Below, piece after piece: positions 27,701 to 41,057 of a stretch of 64,000 nucleotides of DNA; position 1 is the stretch's first letter, and each line of letters begins with the position of its first letter. The translations under genes were made by a program, and so were the position numbers. This stretch comes from Archilochus colubris (Eukaryota > Chordata > Aves > Apodiformes > Trochilidae): positions 5,662,657 through 5,726,656 of the forward strand of contig CM041107.1 of NCBI GenBank assembly GCA_023079485.1, written 5' to 3'. The notes beneath the pieces were generated by a model. It made no database searches and was not told the DNA's origin. It saw only the letters and a list, made by a program, of their open reading frames with translations.

Positions 27701-29239
27701 ACCTCTGAATTTCCACAAAAAAACCTCTCATCATTACATGCTTGAGCAGATCTGGGAACAAGAGAAAAGCTCTTCATGAATATTCTGACAAGTACCAGAA
27801 GGACAAGATGGATGCTTCCTTCCCCCTCCCTGGTTTCTCATCACCCAAGTAATTAACACTCACCACCCCACGAGAGATGGGAAACCCAGTGCAAAGTTTG
27901 AATACTAAGCAGGGAGGATAGGTAGTTCCCCCTTCCTTCCCCAGACTGACCTACTTCAAGGTATTCTCTGATGACCTGGGAAAATAGGAGCTTCTGGAGT
28001 CAGAGAGAGGATAATGAGGTCTGCACCAACAAGCTTCACTGGGCTGTACTGCCTGGGGAACCTCAGAGCCCTGGTAAAAGCTCCCAGTCCCCTCTCCCAG
28101 CATGGAATCCAGATGAAACTGAAAAGGGATGGTCTGCAGACAACCTTTTGGTTGGTTCAAGCCCTGATCATGAATCTGCAAGACTGTTTCAGATGAAAGG
28201 AAACAGAGATGTTCAAGCCCTCCCCTGAGCTGTGTGCATCAGGGATGGAGGAGGAGGTGCAGGACAGGCACAGTCCTGGTCTGCAGGGCAGGAGGGGATG
28301 TTTCAGGCAGAGGAATGTTTAGCAGGTGGAATGGTTGAGCAGCTGGCAGGACAGAGCTGCTGTGCAGGGTTGGGATCCAAGCCATGAAACAGGGTGGCAG
28401 CACTGGCAGGCAACTTTGGCCAGCCTTCACTTTCCTTTTTTTTATTTTTTTTTTCTCTTTTTCAGCTTTTTGTTATGTTTTGGGCTTTTTTTCCTGCAAA
28501 TACTTCAAACCAATGCAAATATAAGCACACTTTCAAGTGTAGAAACATGGAGGTGTGTAGACCTTAGCCTCTTTCAAAGTGCTCTGTAGGAAAGAACAAT
28601 GGATTTGGATACTAAAGCAAGAGAGAGGAGAAAGGTGCCATAAAACATTAGTGGTGTGAATAATCAGCTACTAAAACAAACACTGGGGACTTTGGCAGCT
28701 TCAGATGACAAGGTGGTGACTATCTGGAAGATGCAGATGCAGCCAAGCATCTCTCATGTGTCCATTCTTTGGTCCAAAACAGAGTGAGAGAGGAGATCAG
28801 GTTTATCCCAAAGCCTATGTGACCATCACTACTTGATTTTAGTCTGTCTGAGAACATGCAAGGCCTCTAAACAAGAATTTCTGAGCAATTTTGAAGACAG
28901 GAGAACCTATGAGCAGGGACTCAACTCATAGCTCTCCAGTTCCTCCATCTGGGTTGTTCATGTGGGGCCCAGACCTTTTCCCCAGGCTCTGTCCTTGTGC
29001 CACCAAAACTGAACAGGACAAAACATCACGACTAAATCCAGCTGATCTTGCTCCTCCAAGACATGTTTGTTACCCTTGGATCTGAAGTCCTGCTTTGCTG
29101 CAGCAAACCATAGGAAACAGCTGGGAACTTCTCAGGGTTCCAGCATCCTGCATGGAATATGTCTCTGTACAAACTACAGAATGCTCCATCTGTGCAAACT
29201 GGATTGAAATGTCAGCCCCACGGCTGGGGTAAGCCTAGC

Positions 29240-29475
29240 AGAACTTGTGTTTAACAATTTCACAAGTATATTAGATTAGCAATTATCCCGTTCTGCTTCT
29301 AAATTCTCATTTCACCTTTTCTCCTAATGCTGCAGGATGCAATATTCATGTAGTGTTAAATCAAATACTCCATTAACAGCACCAGAGATAAATATTGAAT
29401 TAATGGAATAATGCAGGTTAATAGTAGATTCACAGGATAATGCTGGAAAATACTCTTATGAATTATGCTAGCAGC
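29240..29475. other. Candidate conserved non-coding element, AT-rich
   Basis: Dense TAAT and ATTA cores (for example TAGCAATTAT, TTGAATTAATGG and GGTTAATAG), no simple-repeat character and no coding potential. Such composition is common in vertebrate developmental enhancers. This is inference only. Confidence 0.3.
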
Positions 29476-30849
29476 TGAATCACTGACCCTTGCTGTGCTC
29501 TGACTGCAGGTGCAATAAAAATAGGCAGAAAAATGCTAAGTTGTCTGAGATTTAAATATTTACTGGGAGGAGGTAATAGGTTATGGATTTGGACAGCCAC
29601 TCAGCTGAAGTTAGGACAAGCCACAGGCACTGAATTTTTCTTCTGTGAAGTAACAGAATCCACTCTTTGCTGCTGCTGAATAAATGCTCATTTTCCACCC
29701 CAGACTCCTTCTCCAGGGCTAAGGTCTGGGTCTGTAGCTCCTCACCAAGCCACCTTCTTAGTGCTGCCTGCACCTCTGCAAAGCAATAAAAATAACAATT
29801 TAAAAATGAATCTTTTTAGCAAAAGAATAACAACCCCCAGATTCCTGCTCAAGCCCAGCAGAGCTCTCCTGGACTTCTCTGCTAAGGAGGGCTGGAGCAG
29901 ATGCTGCAGGTCCTGAGCATCCCCAACATCCCAGACTGATTTAATTTCCCCCTTGGGTCAGCCAGACCCTCCCAGTGCACCCAGTTTCTGATGGGCAGCA
30001 CTGCAGGGGACTGTCCCCTTCTGCCTGTGACAAAGCCCAAGGGCAGCAGAGTCCTCCACCAAATGAGTGGGAAGGGCAAGAAACCTCTCAGGTTATGTTT
30101 TTAACCTGTCCCCATGGCTCTGATCTTCATCTTTTTTTTTTTTATTTTATTTTTTTTGACAAGCCTGTCTACTCAGTTACTGTATTTTTATGCCTGGCTT
30201 CATGAATATTTCAATAGGAAACTCATCCTGACTTTGTTTGGGTTTTTTTTTTTTCTTTTTGCCTTTTCTTCCAGGGAATGGATGTGTGCAAACTCCCCTT
30301 CATTTCTGTAAATACGGAGGAGGGAACGTTTCACTTCATTGTTACAGAATTAAAAGTTCCCTGACATTTCCAATTAGCTGGAGAGAGAAGCAAGGCAACC
30401 AGAAATGCATCACAAAATCTGCTCCAGCACAACCACCACCATCCCACCAGGACACTGAGCAGAGGTGTCAGCAGAGATGGATGGCATGGTGCCTCTCCAT
30501 CCTGGGAAGGTAAGCAAAAATTTGTGGCCAGGATGGGCTGAATAGTTAGGCAAAAAGGTGAAGAAATTACCACTGGGGCTAAGGTCAACTTTGTGCTGTG
30601 TCCTTTGGCTGATCTGAGGCTCGAGCTGGGGAGAGGAGAATGTTTGGTGGTGTTTGGTGAGTGGCATAAACCTAATCCTCTGTGATGGCTCTGACTGCAT
30701 GGCTTTGACTTTTTTGAGGTGGGATTAGGAAACATCTCATGCCTGGTTGCCCAGCTTGGAGGTCTCTCTGGCTTCCTCTGGGCATCAGGAATGGGCATTG
30801 CTGTCCTGGGCATCCCCCACCAGTGCAGCATCCCCAGATTCATGGCCAG

Positions 30850-31320
30850 AGAATCACAGAATGGGCTGGGTTGGAAGGGACCTCAGAGATCATCAAGTCC
30901 AACCCTTGATCCACTCCCCCCGTGGTTCCCAGCCCATGGCACTCAGTGCCACATCCAGGCTCTTTGGAAAGATCTCCAGACACGGAGAATCCACTACTTC
31001 CCTGGGCAGCCCATTCCAATGCCTGATCACCCTCTCCAGAAAGAAATTCTTTCTCATCTCCAACCTAAACCTCCCTGGCACAACTTGAGACCCTGCCCTC
31101 TTGTCTTGCTGAGAGTTGCCTGGGAAAAGAGCCCAACCCCCCCCTGGCTCCAACCTCCTTTCAGGGAGTTGGAGAGAGTGATGAGGTCTCCCCTGAGCCT
31201 CCTCTTCTCCAGCCTCAACACCCCCAGCTCCCTCAGCCTCTCCTCACAGGATCTGTGCTGGATCCCTTCCCCAGCCCAGTTGCCTCCTTTGGACCTGCTC
31301 CAGCACCTCAATCTCCTTCC
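30850..31320 (-). mobile_element. CR1 LINE, 5'-truncated
   Basis: Plus-strand text reads from the CR1 3' end (GAATCACAGAATGGGCTGGG) toward its body, so the element lies on the minus strand. It includes the tail of the CR1 reverse-transcriptase frame ([20 protein letters not shown]). It ends abruptly at 31320 in mid-consensus. Its first 390 nt are almost identical to the copy at 54399, so the subfamily is young. Confidence 0.93.
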
Positions 31321-32381
31321 CAAACAGAGGCAGCATCGATGCTGCCTCCCAGCTCGTTCTGCAGTGAAGGGCACCCTGCCCCATGGTTCTGGATGCCTCA
31401 ACTCCCAGAGCCATCATTTCTCATTTTACAAATCCATCAGGCTGCAGACACAGTCGGGTACAATGTGTTCAGACATCCAGTGCAAGGCAAACTAATAATA
31501 ATACTCAAGCTTTTTATTGGCTTCACACACCATAGCTTGTACTTCTCCTCCCCAGAGCCAGATAAAAGTTTTGTGTTGTTGTTTAAGAAAAAGCCCCTTT
31601 TTGGCACCATAGCTGGCAGAAATACTGAAAGCTTCATTTCTTCCCCACCCCCCTTTCTTCCTCCTCTTGTAATCTTTGATAAAGCAAAAAGTGTTCTCCA
31701 AAAAAAAACAAACAAAAAAAGGAGGGATGCTAATTAACAATAAATTCTTTTATCTCACTGTGCCGAGACTGTAAGACCTGAAGATGTAGAATAAAATTAG
31801 TGGTAATTAGGTTTTTAGAGCATTAAATAAACAGTGACATGAACGATGGAGAATTAATGCTATGCATTTATTTTTAACAATATTTATACAGGCAGTTTTT
31901 GAACAAGGCCCTGTGGCATTGGCTTTCACTAATACAGGCAAAACAGCAATGAGAAATAATTACATTTAGTCTGCATTAAGACAGTGCTATGCAAATCAAA
32001 GGAATAATGAAGAGAAGCCTGTTAATAGCATTCTTGGAGACTCCATGCATGAATATAATATTTGGGCTTTGTATTCCTCTGAAGAACTCAGAAATTACCA
32101 CCCTTCAGCATTTGGAGCCACAGGCACATAACTGCAGAAAGATCACTGGAGCTGCAGCCAAGGTGAAGGTTTGCAAAGCACCCCCTGGTTGGGGCTGTTT
32201 GCAGGGACCAGGGAGCAGAAAATTCTCTCCTCTGGACAGGAAACAAGAGGAAAAGCTTGGGATCGTGGATTTGAGCACTGGGTTTTAGCACCTGGTTTTA
32301 ACTAAATGTATTTATTCTTTGCTATTGCTGCTTTGGGCTTTGGGGTTCCCTCTGGGAGTTGGTGGCCTTCACCAGAGTGTC
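31321..32381. other. Intergenic, with an AT-rich candidate regulatory block
   Basis: No gene. The block 31735-32020 is AT-rich and non-repetitive. It contains an octamer ATGCAAAT at 31989-31996 directly followed by CAAAG, a POU/SOX-like composite, plus several TTAAT and AATTA cores. It may be a conserved element; conservation was not testable. Confidence 0.4.
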
Positions 32382-32622
32382 ATTGAATCATGGAATGGTT
32401 TAGGGTTGGAAGGGACCTCAAATCCCCCCCAGTGCCCCCCCCTGCCATGGGCAGGGACACCTCCCCCAGCCCAGGGTGCTCCAAGCCCCATCCAACCTTG
32501 GACACTGCCAGGGATGGGGCAGCCACAGCTTCTGGAGGAACCTGGGGCTCAGCACCCTCACCCCAAACAATTTCTTCCTAACGTCCAACCTCAATCTCTC
32601 CTCCTTCAGTTTCATGCCCCCT
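32382..32622 (-). mobile_element. CR1 LINE fragment
   Basis: Plus strand begins TGAATCATGGAATGGTTTAG and shows the CR1 3' region in reverse, including a motif close to GCCATGGGCAGGGACACCTCC. It is more diverged than the copy at 30850 and of a different subfamily, and is 5'-truncated near 32622. Confidence 0.9.
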
Positions 32623-35600
32623 TCCCTGGATGTGTTCAAGGCCAACAAGAAGGATGTTAACACGTGTGCTGCCATCCAGACCCTGCATGCACTTGCTTCT
32701 CTTCCAAGGGGCCTTCATACAGATGAAATCTCCTGCATCCAGACATTTGTAACACAGAAAGGGACAGAGAAAACAAAGAATTTGGCTCCTCATCAGCTGA
32801 ACCACCCCCAGATCATCCATCTCTCCTTATCTCTCCAGCAAATGTAAGGGAAGAAAATGGGAAGCTATGAAAACCTTGTTTGTGTTGCACAGTCTTCCTG
32901 CTAATAGGGTGTGCTAATTAAGAAAGCAGCCTCAGCAGATGAATCCTTGAAACTGTTTTTAATTAACACTCTCTCCAAGTCAGACTCAGAGAGGAAGGAG
33001 GGGAGCAGGGGGAAGGGTCCCCTCCTAACTCCCCCAGCCCTGCAGAGCCCAGACCTCTCCTGCATCCTTGTCCCATCCTGCAGGTTGCCTCACAGCACCC
33101 ATCTTCATTAGAAGAGCAGGAGCATGGGTGCCAGTCTTCAATCAGGCATTTAATGAAGAGCTGAGGGGGTGCTTAATGCCATCAGCCCATGGCTGTTTCA
33201 CTGAGGTGACAGCAGGGTGTATATTAATATTGTAACCTCCCTTTCAGAGAGCCAGCAGGGATGCTCCAGCCTCTTGCCAAGGTTTTGCAGGGCTCAGGCA
33301 CAATAAATCCCAGGGTTTGAGTCATGCTAGACCCCCACACCAGCTCTGGGGGGCTGTGGCCATGGGTAACCAGCATTTGAGCAGAAGAAAACCAGGAACA
33401 AGCAAAGAATAGCATGAGCCCTCACTACAGACAGGCTTAGATGGGAGGGGAAAAAGAGGGGGGAAAGTGTTTGGTTTTAGCTGAGCCCCAGGGAATGGGA
33501 GGCAATGTGTTTTCTTAAGTGCTTTTTAATTGTTTTCTTTTTTTTTTTTCCCTCCCTCAACACTCAAATCAAGCAACAGAAATTGTTGTTAATTGGCGAG
33601 AAATTAAATTAAACAAAAATTCCCTGAGTTGAGACTGGTTTGCCTGCAGCAAGCTGCCATGGAGCATGTGCTGGGCTGCCCAGTCCTCAGTGCTCCCTGG
33701 GCTGTCAGCTCCTGGGCAGAGGGTGGGAGATGGTTGTTACCACCCTAGTGACCTCTCTGCCCTTTGCTTCACAGCCTGGGATCATTTTTAGCTCCCTGGG
33801 TTTGCCCACATAAATGTAAGGATTGAGGTTATAATGTCTGGCAGTACTTCCTGCACATAATCACACTTTTAAAGCTGATCCCTCCTCTCAGTGTTGAAGT
33901 TTTTGGGGTAACCATCAGTCTGGGTGCTGTGGGGAGTGAAAAGGTTTGGGGTCAACTCACCAGCGCCATCCAACCCCATCCAAACCCCATAGCAGGAACC
34001 ACATCTTGGTTATTCAGCATTGCTTCTCGCAAACAGGGAAACCAGGAGTTTAAAATAAACTTTTCTTAGGATGGGAAAAATGCAGGGTGGCTGCATTTAT
34101 GTGCCAACAATCCTCATTGAGAAGTTTCTGCACTCTCTTTTTTTCTTGGAGGAGGAATTTGATTCCCTGCTGCTCTGCCTGGGAGATGAGGATGCTCCCC
34201 TTGCAGAATGATTGCAAGGTAGATGATGGAGTTAAACCTTTGCTTTGCTCTGCCAAGATCTTGACAACACTGATGGGACTGCCATGAGGGCATCAGAGTG
34301 TTATTTTCCCCCCACAGCCCCAAAACCCCAGCTAGGCTCTGGTGCTCATGGTGAACATGGTGTGGCTGCTTCTCCTTTACCTTCAGACCCTCCTGTCCCA
34401 CTCCCATCTGGATCATTCAGTGGGAATTCCAATCCTGTGACCTGTTCAGCTCTTGGGAGATAAAAAGACCCATTCCTTCCATGAAGACAGAGGTCACAAA
34501 ACACTCAAATCATGCTCATTTATGGGATCATTTGAGGAAACAAGAGACATCACAAACAGAAATCAGGCAGCAAAAACCAGGCAGGCAGAGAAGAAATGCT
34601 GAGAGACTCATTGGGTGCCACTTGAGTCCTTGAACTGAACCTACTCTGGGGTTTTTTACAGCCTCAGCCTGAGGAGAAGATGAAATGGGGTGTCCTGCCT
34701 GTCTTGAACAGCCATGTTCAGCAATTTTGGATGCAAATCACTACAGAGAAGAGACTGAAAATCACTGTCCTCCCACCCCCAGGTGAGTCAGCCTGAAATC
34801 CACGGCCAGAGAGGAAAATGGTTCCTGAGCCTACTTTCCTCCTTTTATTTTTTAATTCCTCCACTGCATTTTTCTGATAAACTCTCTCTTCCTTTCTGCA
34901 TATTTAAGTTTACTTCCCCTCTCCCACCTGCAGCTAAGTGGCTGCACTTCTGCCAAGATTGCACATAAACCAAAATTAGGGAAGGAGAGATCAGCTAATA
35001 AGCAGTTACTATTCATTAGGGGAAATTACAGCTTTCATGTCTTCATAGAGTAAATGCCTGTCAGCTCCAAACCAGAGACCCATTGTGTCTCAGTACCTTG
35101 CTTAATGGGGTGGATGGGCTTAAATGAGCTCCAAATCTGTCTTTATTTGACCAGAAATTGCTGCTGCTGTCCTTGCCCTCTGGGGACAGACACCAGGGGT
35201 ATGAGGGAGATGGACAGGAGATGCTCTGCTTGATCATTGATCACTTGGGGACTTTCTTTAAATCACCCCAGCTTGGTCACCAGGGAACTGCCAACACCTG
35301 GAGGTTCATCCTCATCCAGGTGAGCCAAATTTTCATTGCAGAGCTGGAAGGTTGCCACTGAATGAAAGGCAGAATTAAAGAGCTGGGTGATGCTCTGCTT
35401 TTCTGGGGCTGAAAATGCATGCCAGTGTTAACAGTGACAGTCCTGGGGTGGTGGTACAAAGATGTCCCCTTTTGCAGGAGGTGGGAGGCAGGTGAAGCAA
35501 CCTGAGAACAGGTTAGGGAAAAATAGGGGATGAAATCCAGGCCTCAGAGTCCCACTCTGTGCCCAAGTATTAAAGGGCCTTTGCCATCCCTTCCTCTTCC

Positions 35601-38600
35601 ATTTCTTACCAGTGTGTTGGGTTCCTCTGGCAGAGCCCTGTGTCACAAAAATCACCCATCTAAAGGCCATCACCTCTTCTAGCACCTCCGAGACCAAGTG
35701 TCCATCCTTCTCAGCAGTTCTGCTCTGACAGGCCAAGAAGATGCTTTCCAATCAAAACCAGTCAGGAGTACTGGCACGGGTGGGTGCCCCAGCAGTCCTG
35801 GAGGTCCAAGGCTTATTTAGGACACTGTGCCTCATGTTCTGTGTCACTGCATCTGAGGGGATGGCAGGGTCTGATTCTGCCATCCAACTTGGCATCCTGG
35901 CACTGTTCCACCTCCATCACATTTTACAGGAGCTCAGGAGCTCAGGCATCCTGCTCAGGCAGAGGGATGGGAATTGTCACCTTGTCAGGGCAGTCTTTGA
36001 CCTTCTTGTACCCAGAGAGCTTTGGAATGCCTCTTGTAAGCAGTTCACAAGCAGGGTGATGTTGTTGGCCCATTTTACAAAGAGGAAGAGACCCCTGGGG
36101 AGCTGGGGAGAGTCACAGTTTTGGGTGTTTGGTTGTCACATCTAGCACAGATTCTCACTGCTTTTCCATCCCCTTGGAGGGATTTTTTTTCCAAACTGTG
36201 TTTTTGGCTTTCTCAGTTTTAAACAAGGAACAAGATGGACTGGTGGGTACCAGCACTGCTGATACTCACCAGGGAACACTAAGACATAAAGTGCAACTTA
36301 GAGAACTCCAAATTTCATATAACCTTGACCAGCAACAGAACAAAACCCCAGGAGCTCCCAAGCCTGCTCACATCTGGGGAGGGCTGAGCACTGATTTCTC
36401 CCCAGCAGTGAAGCATCACCCCCACTGCAGAGATGGCTGCAGGACAGGGATCCAAGCACAGCATGGGATAACTCCCAATTAGGAAGGTCTCCCAGCCTGG
36501 ACAGACACATGGCTAATTGGAGTTGGGTTTCTTGGGCAGGTCGTTGGGTAAGAAGGGAGCTGAAGATGCCACTTAGGACCAGATGTCTGTGGTACATCTC
36601 AGAAGGCATTTTGGGCTCACTAAGCACCCCATCACCTCATCAGAAGCTGCCTCCCCACATCACTGAACCCTTCCATGGGCTGAAAATCCCCATGGGAGAG
36701 TCCTGCCAACTTATCTGAAGGTTGGCAGCAGGATAAACTTGTGCCATCTCCCTTCCCTCAAGAGAAGGAGCCAGAGGTGACCTTCTGAAAAATAAAGGTT
36801 GCACAGCAAGGGGGCTTCCTCCAGCTCCACAGAGGTGTTTGCAGACAGGCTTCTGATCTCAGTGCTGCCTGGGCTGTGTTTTATCTTGGCTGGAAATAGA
36901 TGTCTCCTCTGGTTAGAAGAACTGCTCCTCACAGTGCCTCTCTCTTTTCACTGCCTGTGAAAGGAGTCTGTAGGTTCTGCAGCACCACACTTCACTGCCT
37001 TCTGTCTGAGCAGAGGTGGATCCCACCCTGAACTGAATATTTTTAGCACCTGAAGTGACTGAGCATCTTAGTGATGGGACAAAAACTGGAGATCCACCAT
37101 TTAACCTCATTAATACCCCAGCAACACCACTGACACTGGAAACTTGGAGGGGCATTCAGCACTCTGAGAAAAGCCAGAGTGGCCACAGATTGAGTCATGG
37201 GCCAAGAACTGGGAAGCAATTCCCATGGGATGTCATCTCCCCCAGCTTGGCACCAAAGGAGATGCAGAAAAACTCTTCTTGCTCTTGCAATGATTTCCAT
37301 AACTTTCCACAACCCCCCCTGAAAGGCAGAGAATGCCATACCTGCTTTATGGCATCAATAATAGAACAGTTTATTAATCCTGCAGCAGCAGAAGTTAATT
37401 GGCTGGGGATAAATTATGAGCAGAGCAGGAGGCAGGGGAGGTCTCTGTTCCTCTTGCTCACAATAAATGAAATGGAGTATTATTAATACATAACAAGATT
37501 AAAGCAATTTCCCTCTGATTCATGGCTCCTGTTTTCTCTAAAGACAAGTGACGAGGACAGATTGTCTGTCTCAAGTATTTCCATCAAGCCCACACTTGCT
37601 TTCTGTCCTAATGAAGGGAGGACAAATGGTTTCTGCTTCCACCTGAACTACCAGTCAGCAAAGAAGGAAATCCACTCAGCTGTTGGGGCCCTGTTTTGTG
37701 AAATCTCAAAATAACATTTTATTTTAGGCCATCAGTGTTCATCAAAGGCTCCTGCTAGCTTGTTATGCAATCTGAATTAAAAAAAAAAAAAAAAAAAAGC
37801 AAAAAGCAAACCCTGGAAACAAATCAACAACTCAAGCTGACTTCTGGTAGTGAGTAAAAAGAGTCCTGGTGCTGTTTTACACTCTGTGCTGGCATTGAAA
37901 TGCTAAATAACCTGCAGACAGGCAAGACTTCCAAGATACAGGTCATTAGCCCTTTCCAGAAATAAAAGGAACAAATCAATTTGCCAACAAGATAGAAAAG
38001 CTGGGAAGCTGAAGAGCAATGGGATCACAGGGGAAGCCAACCAAAGCCAAGCTGCCCCTCTGCGGAAGGGGATGCTTCCTATGGGGAGAGACCTTTCCTA
38101 AAAAGGGGCAGAGATGGCAGCACAAGAAAAAGACTGATTTTTCAACACTGGAAAAACAAAACACTGCTCAGGCTTCTCAGAATAATCCAGGGTTTCCAGA
38201 GCAGTGGAGGCAGCAAGGAACCACCTGCAGCTAGAGACAGATCTGAGGGTACCAGAGGCTGCTGGGCAGTGCTCATTTTCACCTGGCTTTGATAATAATG
38301 CATTCATTTTCCTTATTATTTAAGCCATATTCCAGAGACATTGCCAGGGCTTAGGTGGCCCTGGCTCCGAGTGTGTGGCAATGTCTCCCTCTAGGAGCTG
38401 CCCCTGACAATGAAAACTGCCTCCAACTTGCTGCTTTTGAATAAGTGAATTTTCCATTTCTTCCGAAATAGAGAACACTGGCTTTCACCCTGAGGATATT
38501 TAGGTTGATTCATAGTGTCCATACATCTCCTGTATGGCTCACTGAACCAATAGATCTCTGACTGCAGTGCATAAGAGTGCAGAGCAGCAGTCCTGGCCAC

Positions 38601-41057
38601 TGAAGGAAAAATGTACATTGTGTGAGGATCCAGATCCATCTGTCCTGGGCTTGCTGGTATCATTTCCATAAGTAAACACGAGACCCAGGGAAATATGAGT
38701 CATTCCTCTCTGATTCAGAACATTTTACACTCTGCCTGCATGAATGGAAATGCCCCAAAAGAGGCTCAGACAACAGAAGATCTTCCAGCCAGCTCACCAG
38801 CTATACCAATGCATACATCAGGCTCTCTCTCCATGTGCTTTTCCTAATATTTCACCCCAATTTCCTTTCCATAGCTCTGCAGTGGCTGGGTCCTCAACCA
38901 CCAGGTGTTTTTTCCCCCCCAATAATACCAATTGTTCTAACAGAAGTCATTATCTCTCCCTGCAAACCTTCTCTCCAGGGAACCCTGAGAACCAGCACGG
39001 TCCAGGCATCATTCCCAGTCCCCCCTCTTGCACATCCACCTCCTGAGCACTTTTCCAGCACCCACTTATCTCACCACATTGGCTTCCAGGAGCTTCCTTA
39101 CTTGCCTGTCCCCTCTGCAGGCCCATTCCCTGTCCCATCTCTCCTCACCAGCCTGTGACATCCTGTATGACCCCATATCCCCTTCTGTACCACACTGCCT
39201 GCAGGCTCCAGCTTCCCCTCCATCCCTCCCTCCCTGCATTTCCAAGGTCCCTTGGTGCCTTGTCACCTGTGCAGAGGTCACTGAGCAGGCTGTGTGGTCC
39301 ATATGGACCCAGGTGACAAACTTCTTGGGGTTTTGCACTTGTTTTTTACTCTCATACCAGCCAAGAACGTGCCTTTAAACACCAGATCTCAGGTGCAGCT
39401 ACTGAGCCAAAAAGAGGAGTTGATACAACCAAATTCAAAGATTTCTGCCTGTGCCCAGCACGAGTTTTATTTTCTTCTAAACTCAGGAATCCGAGCACTC
39501 TGTGCTGCTCTGCAGAGCTGCAAAATGAAACTAAAGAGGAGATGGAAAAGGGGCTGCTTGTACCACACACAAGTGGTGACCTTCCTGAGGAACTTTAATG
39601 CCTCAAACATCCTAAAATTTGTTTTGAGTCAATTCAGTATCACCTCAGCACAAGGCAATCTCTGCAGCTGAAAAGGAGGAACAAGCTTCTCTAAGCCAGG
39701 CTGGCAGGAAGGTTCAGATGTGTTATCCTTCACATGGGGTCCCTTTTTAGCTTGGGATATCCTTTTTTTTTTGTTTTCTCTCTCTTTCCAGGTGCAGGCT
39801 CATCACTTCTGCTGATGCTAATGGAAATCACACGTTCTTGCTGGCAATGAGGCCACAGAAAATGGCCCAAATCCTTTGGCCCTCAAGCCAAGGCCATGGC
39901 TGAGGCCAGAGCAGCAGCAGGCACAGGTCAGAAAGTGCCTCAGTTTACCCAGGGTCTTGCACTACACAGGAGAGAGTGCTGTGCTGAAAAGACCTCTGAT
40001 GATTTAGGGTCAGTCATTTAACCCTTGTCTGGCAGGATTCTTACCCTTAAAAGCAAGACCAAGTCCCTTTTTCCTGGCCCTGGTTTCCTCTCAGCCATTT
40101 GTGCTTTTCTCAGCAGAAGGCAGGGCTTTGAGTCCAAGCAGATGCAGATCTGGGGCTTCCCAGCATCTCCACCTCCCAAGAGCAATCAGAACCCCCACTC
40201 TTTGGAGCTTTCCAGCCCAGAATGATGCTCAGGGAGAATTTCTCAGGCCTGACACTGGTGTTGCACAGTGCCCTGACTGGAAGCTCTGTCATGTCCAGAT
40301 GAACTTCCCACAGTCCTGCACCCACCAAGATGCTACGAGGTGCAGGAACCCTAAACTTGCTTTCCAGGAGCTGATGAGCCCCCGAGGAGGAGGAGCAGGA
40401 CTGGAGATGAGCAATTTGCAGCAGCAGGGTGGTGGGCTCATGATGTTCTCCCCCTCCCTGGACCACAGGATGCTCCTGCTGGTACCCATGGGGGTCCTGC
40501 TCCTTCTGCCACTTGGGGGGTGGTGGCATTCCCATGCTGAGCCTTGGATCATCTGACACCTGCCTGGTTCCCAAGAAGGTGAATTATATCCCTGCTAGGC
40601 CAGGGAGAAGCTGATGCTTTGCAGATGAGTTTGGTGGCTTGTCAAAAACTTCTCAAAAGGACAGAAAAAAAAACCCCAAAAACAAAAAAACCCAACAAAA
40701 AGAGTAGGACAGATGAGGGATGTCAGCCTGGGAGCAAGCAGCAGCTGGTGCTGGTCAGCACTGACACCAGAGAAAAGAGCTGATGGCCTGAGGTCACCAC
40801 TGCCCCATGTCCCAGCTGTCACCAAGTCCCTGGGGAGCAGCCCTAGCTGTCAGAGTGACCCAGGGCAGCAAAACAGCTGAGTCTGGAGGAAACACCTCCA
40901 GGCTGGGGCTGAGAAGAGTTTGGGTTGTGCAGAGACAGCCCAGGAGCTTGGACACCTTGTCCTGTCCCCAGGCTGCGCTCAGGGTCACCAGGATGGGACA
41001 GCCTGAGCCAGGGATGCTGCTGCTGGCTCCCAGCCTGATCCCTTCTCAGTTCTTCTA
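32623..41057. other. Gene-free block
   Basis: No gene or recognisable transposon. Simple tracts include T-rich sequence near 33538-33551 and A20 at 37779-37798. Open frames reach about 150 codons (around 40100-40570, both strands) in GC-richer sequence but show no domain, no splice-consistent partners and no repetition of a known family. Confidence 0.55.
37779..37798. repeat. Poly(A) tract, 20 nt
   Basis: Uninterrupted A20 followed by an A-rich tail; no element body recognised. Confidence 0.9.

Larger units (their letters stand above)
23213..30849. other. Gene-free block
   Basis: No gene seen. A CA repeat lies at 24734-24756, and T-rich tracts at 28437-28465, 30131-30160 and 30240-30260. 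AT-rich stretches at 24230-24420 and 29240-29475 look like possible conserved non-coding elements. No CR1 up to 30849. Confidence 0.55.

Noticed and set aside
30719..31495. Plus-strand frame of 258 codons, Pro/Ser/Leu-rich
   Set aside because: It is the antisense translation of a CR1 fragment; a near copy of the same frame occurs in the CR1 at 54399.
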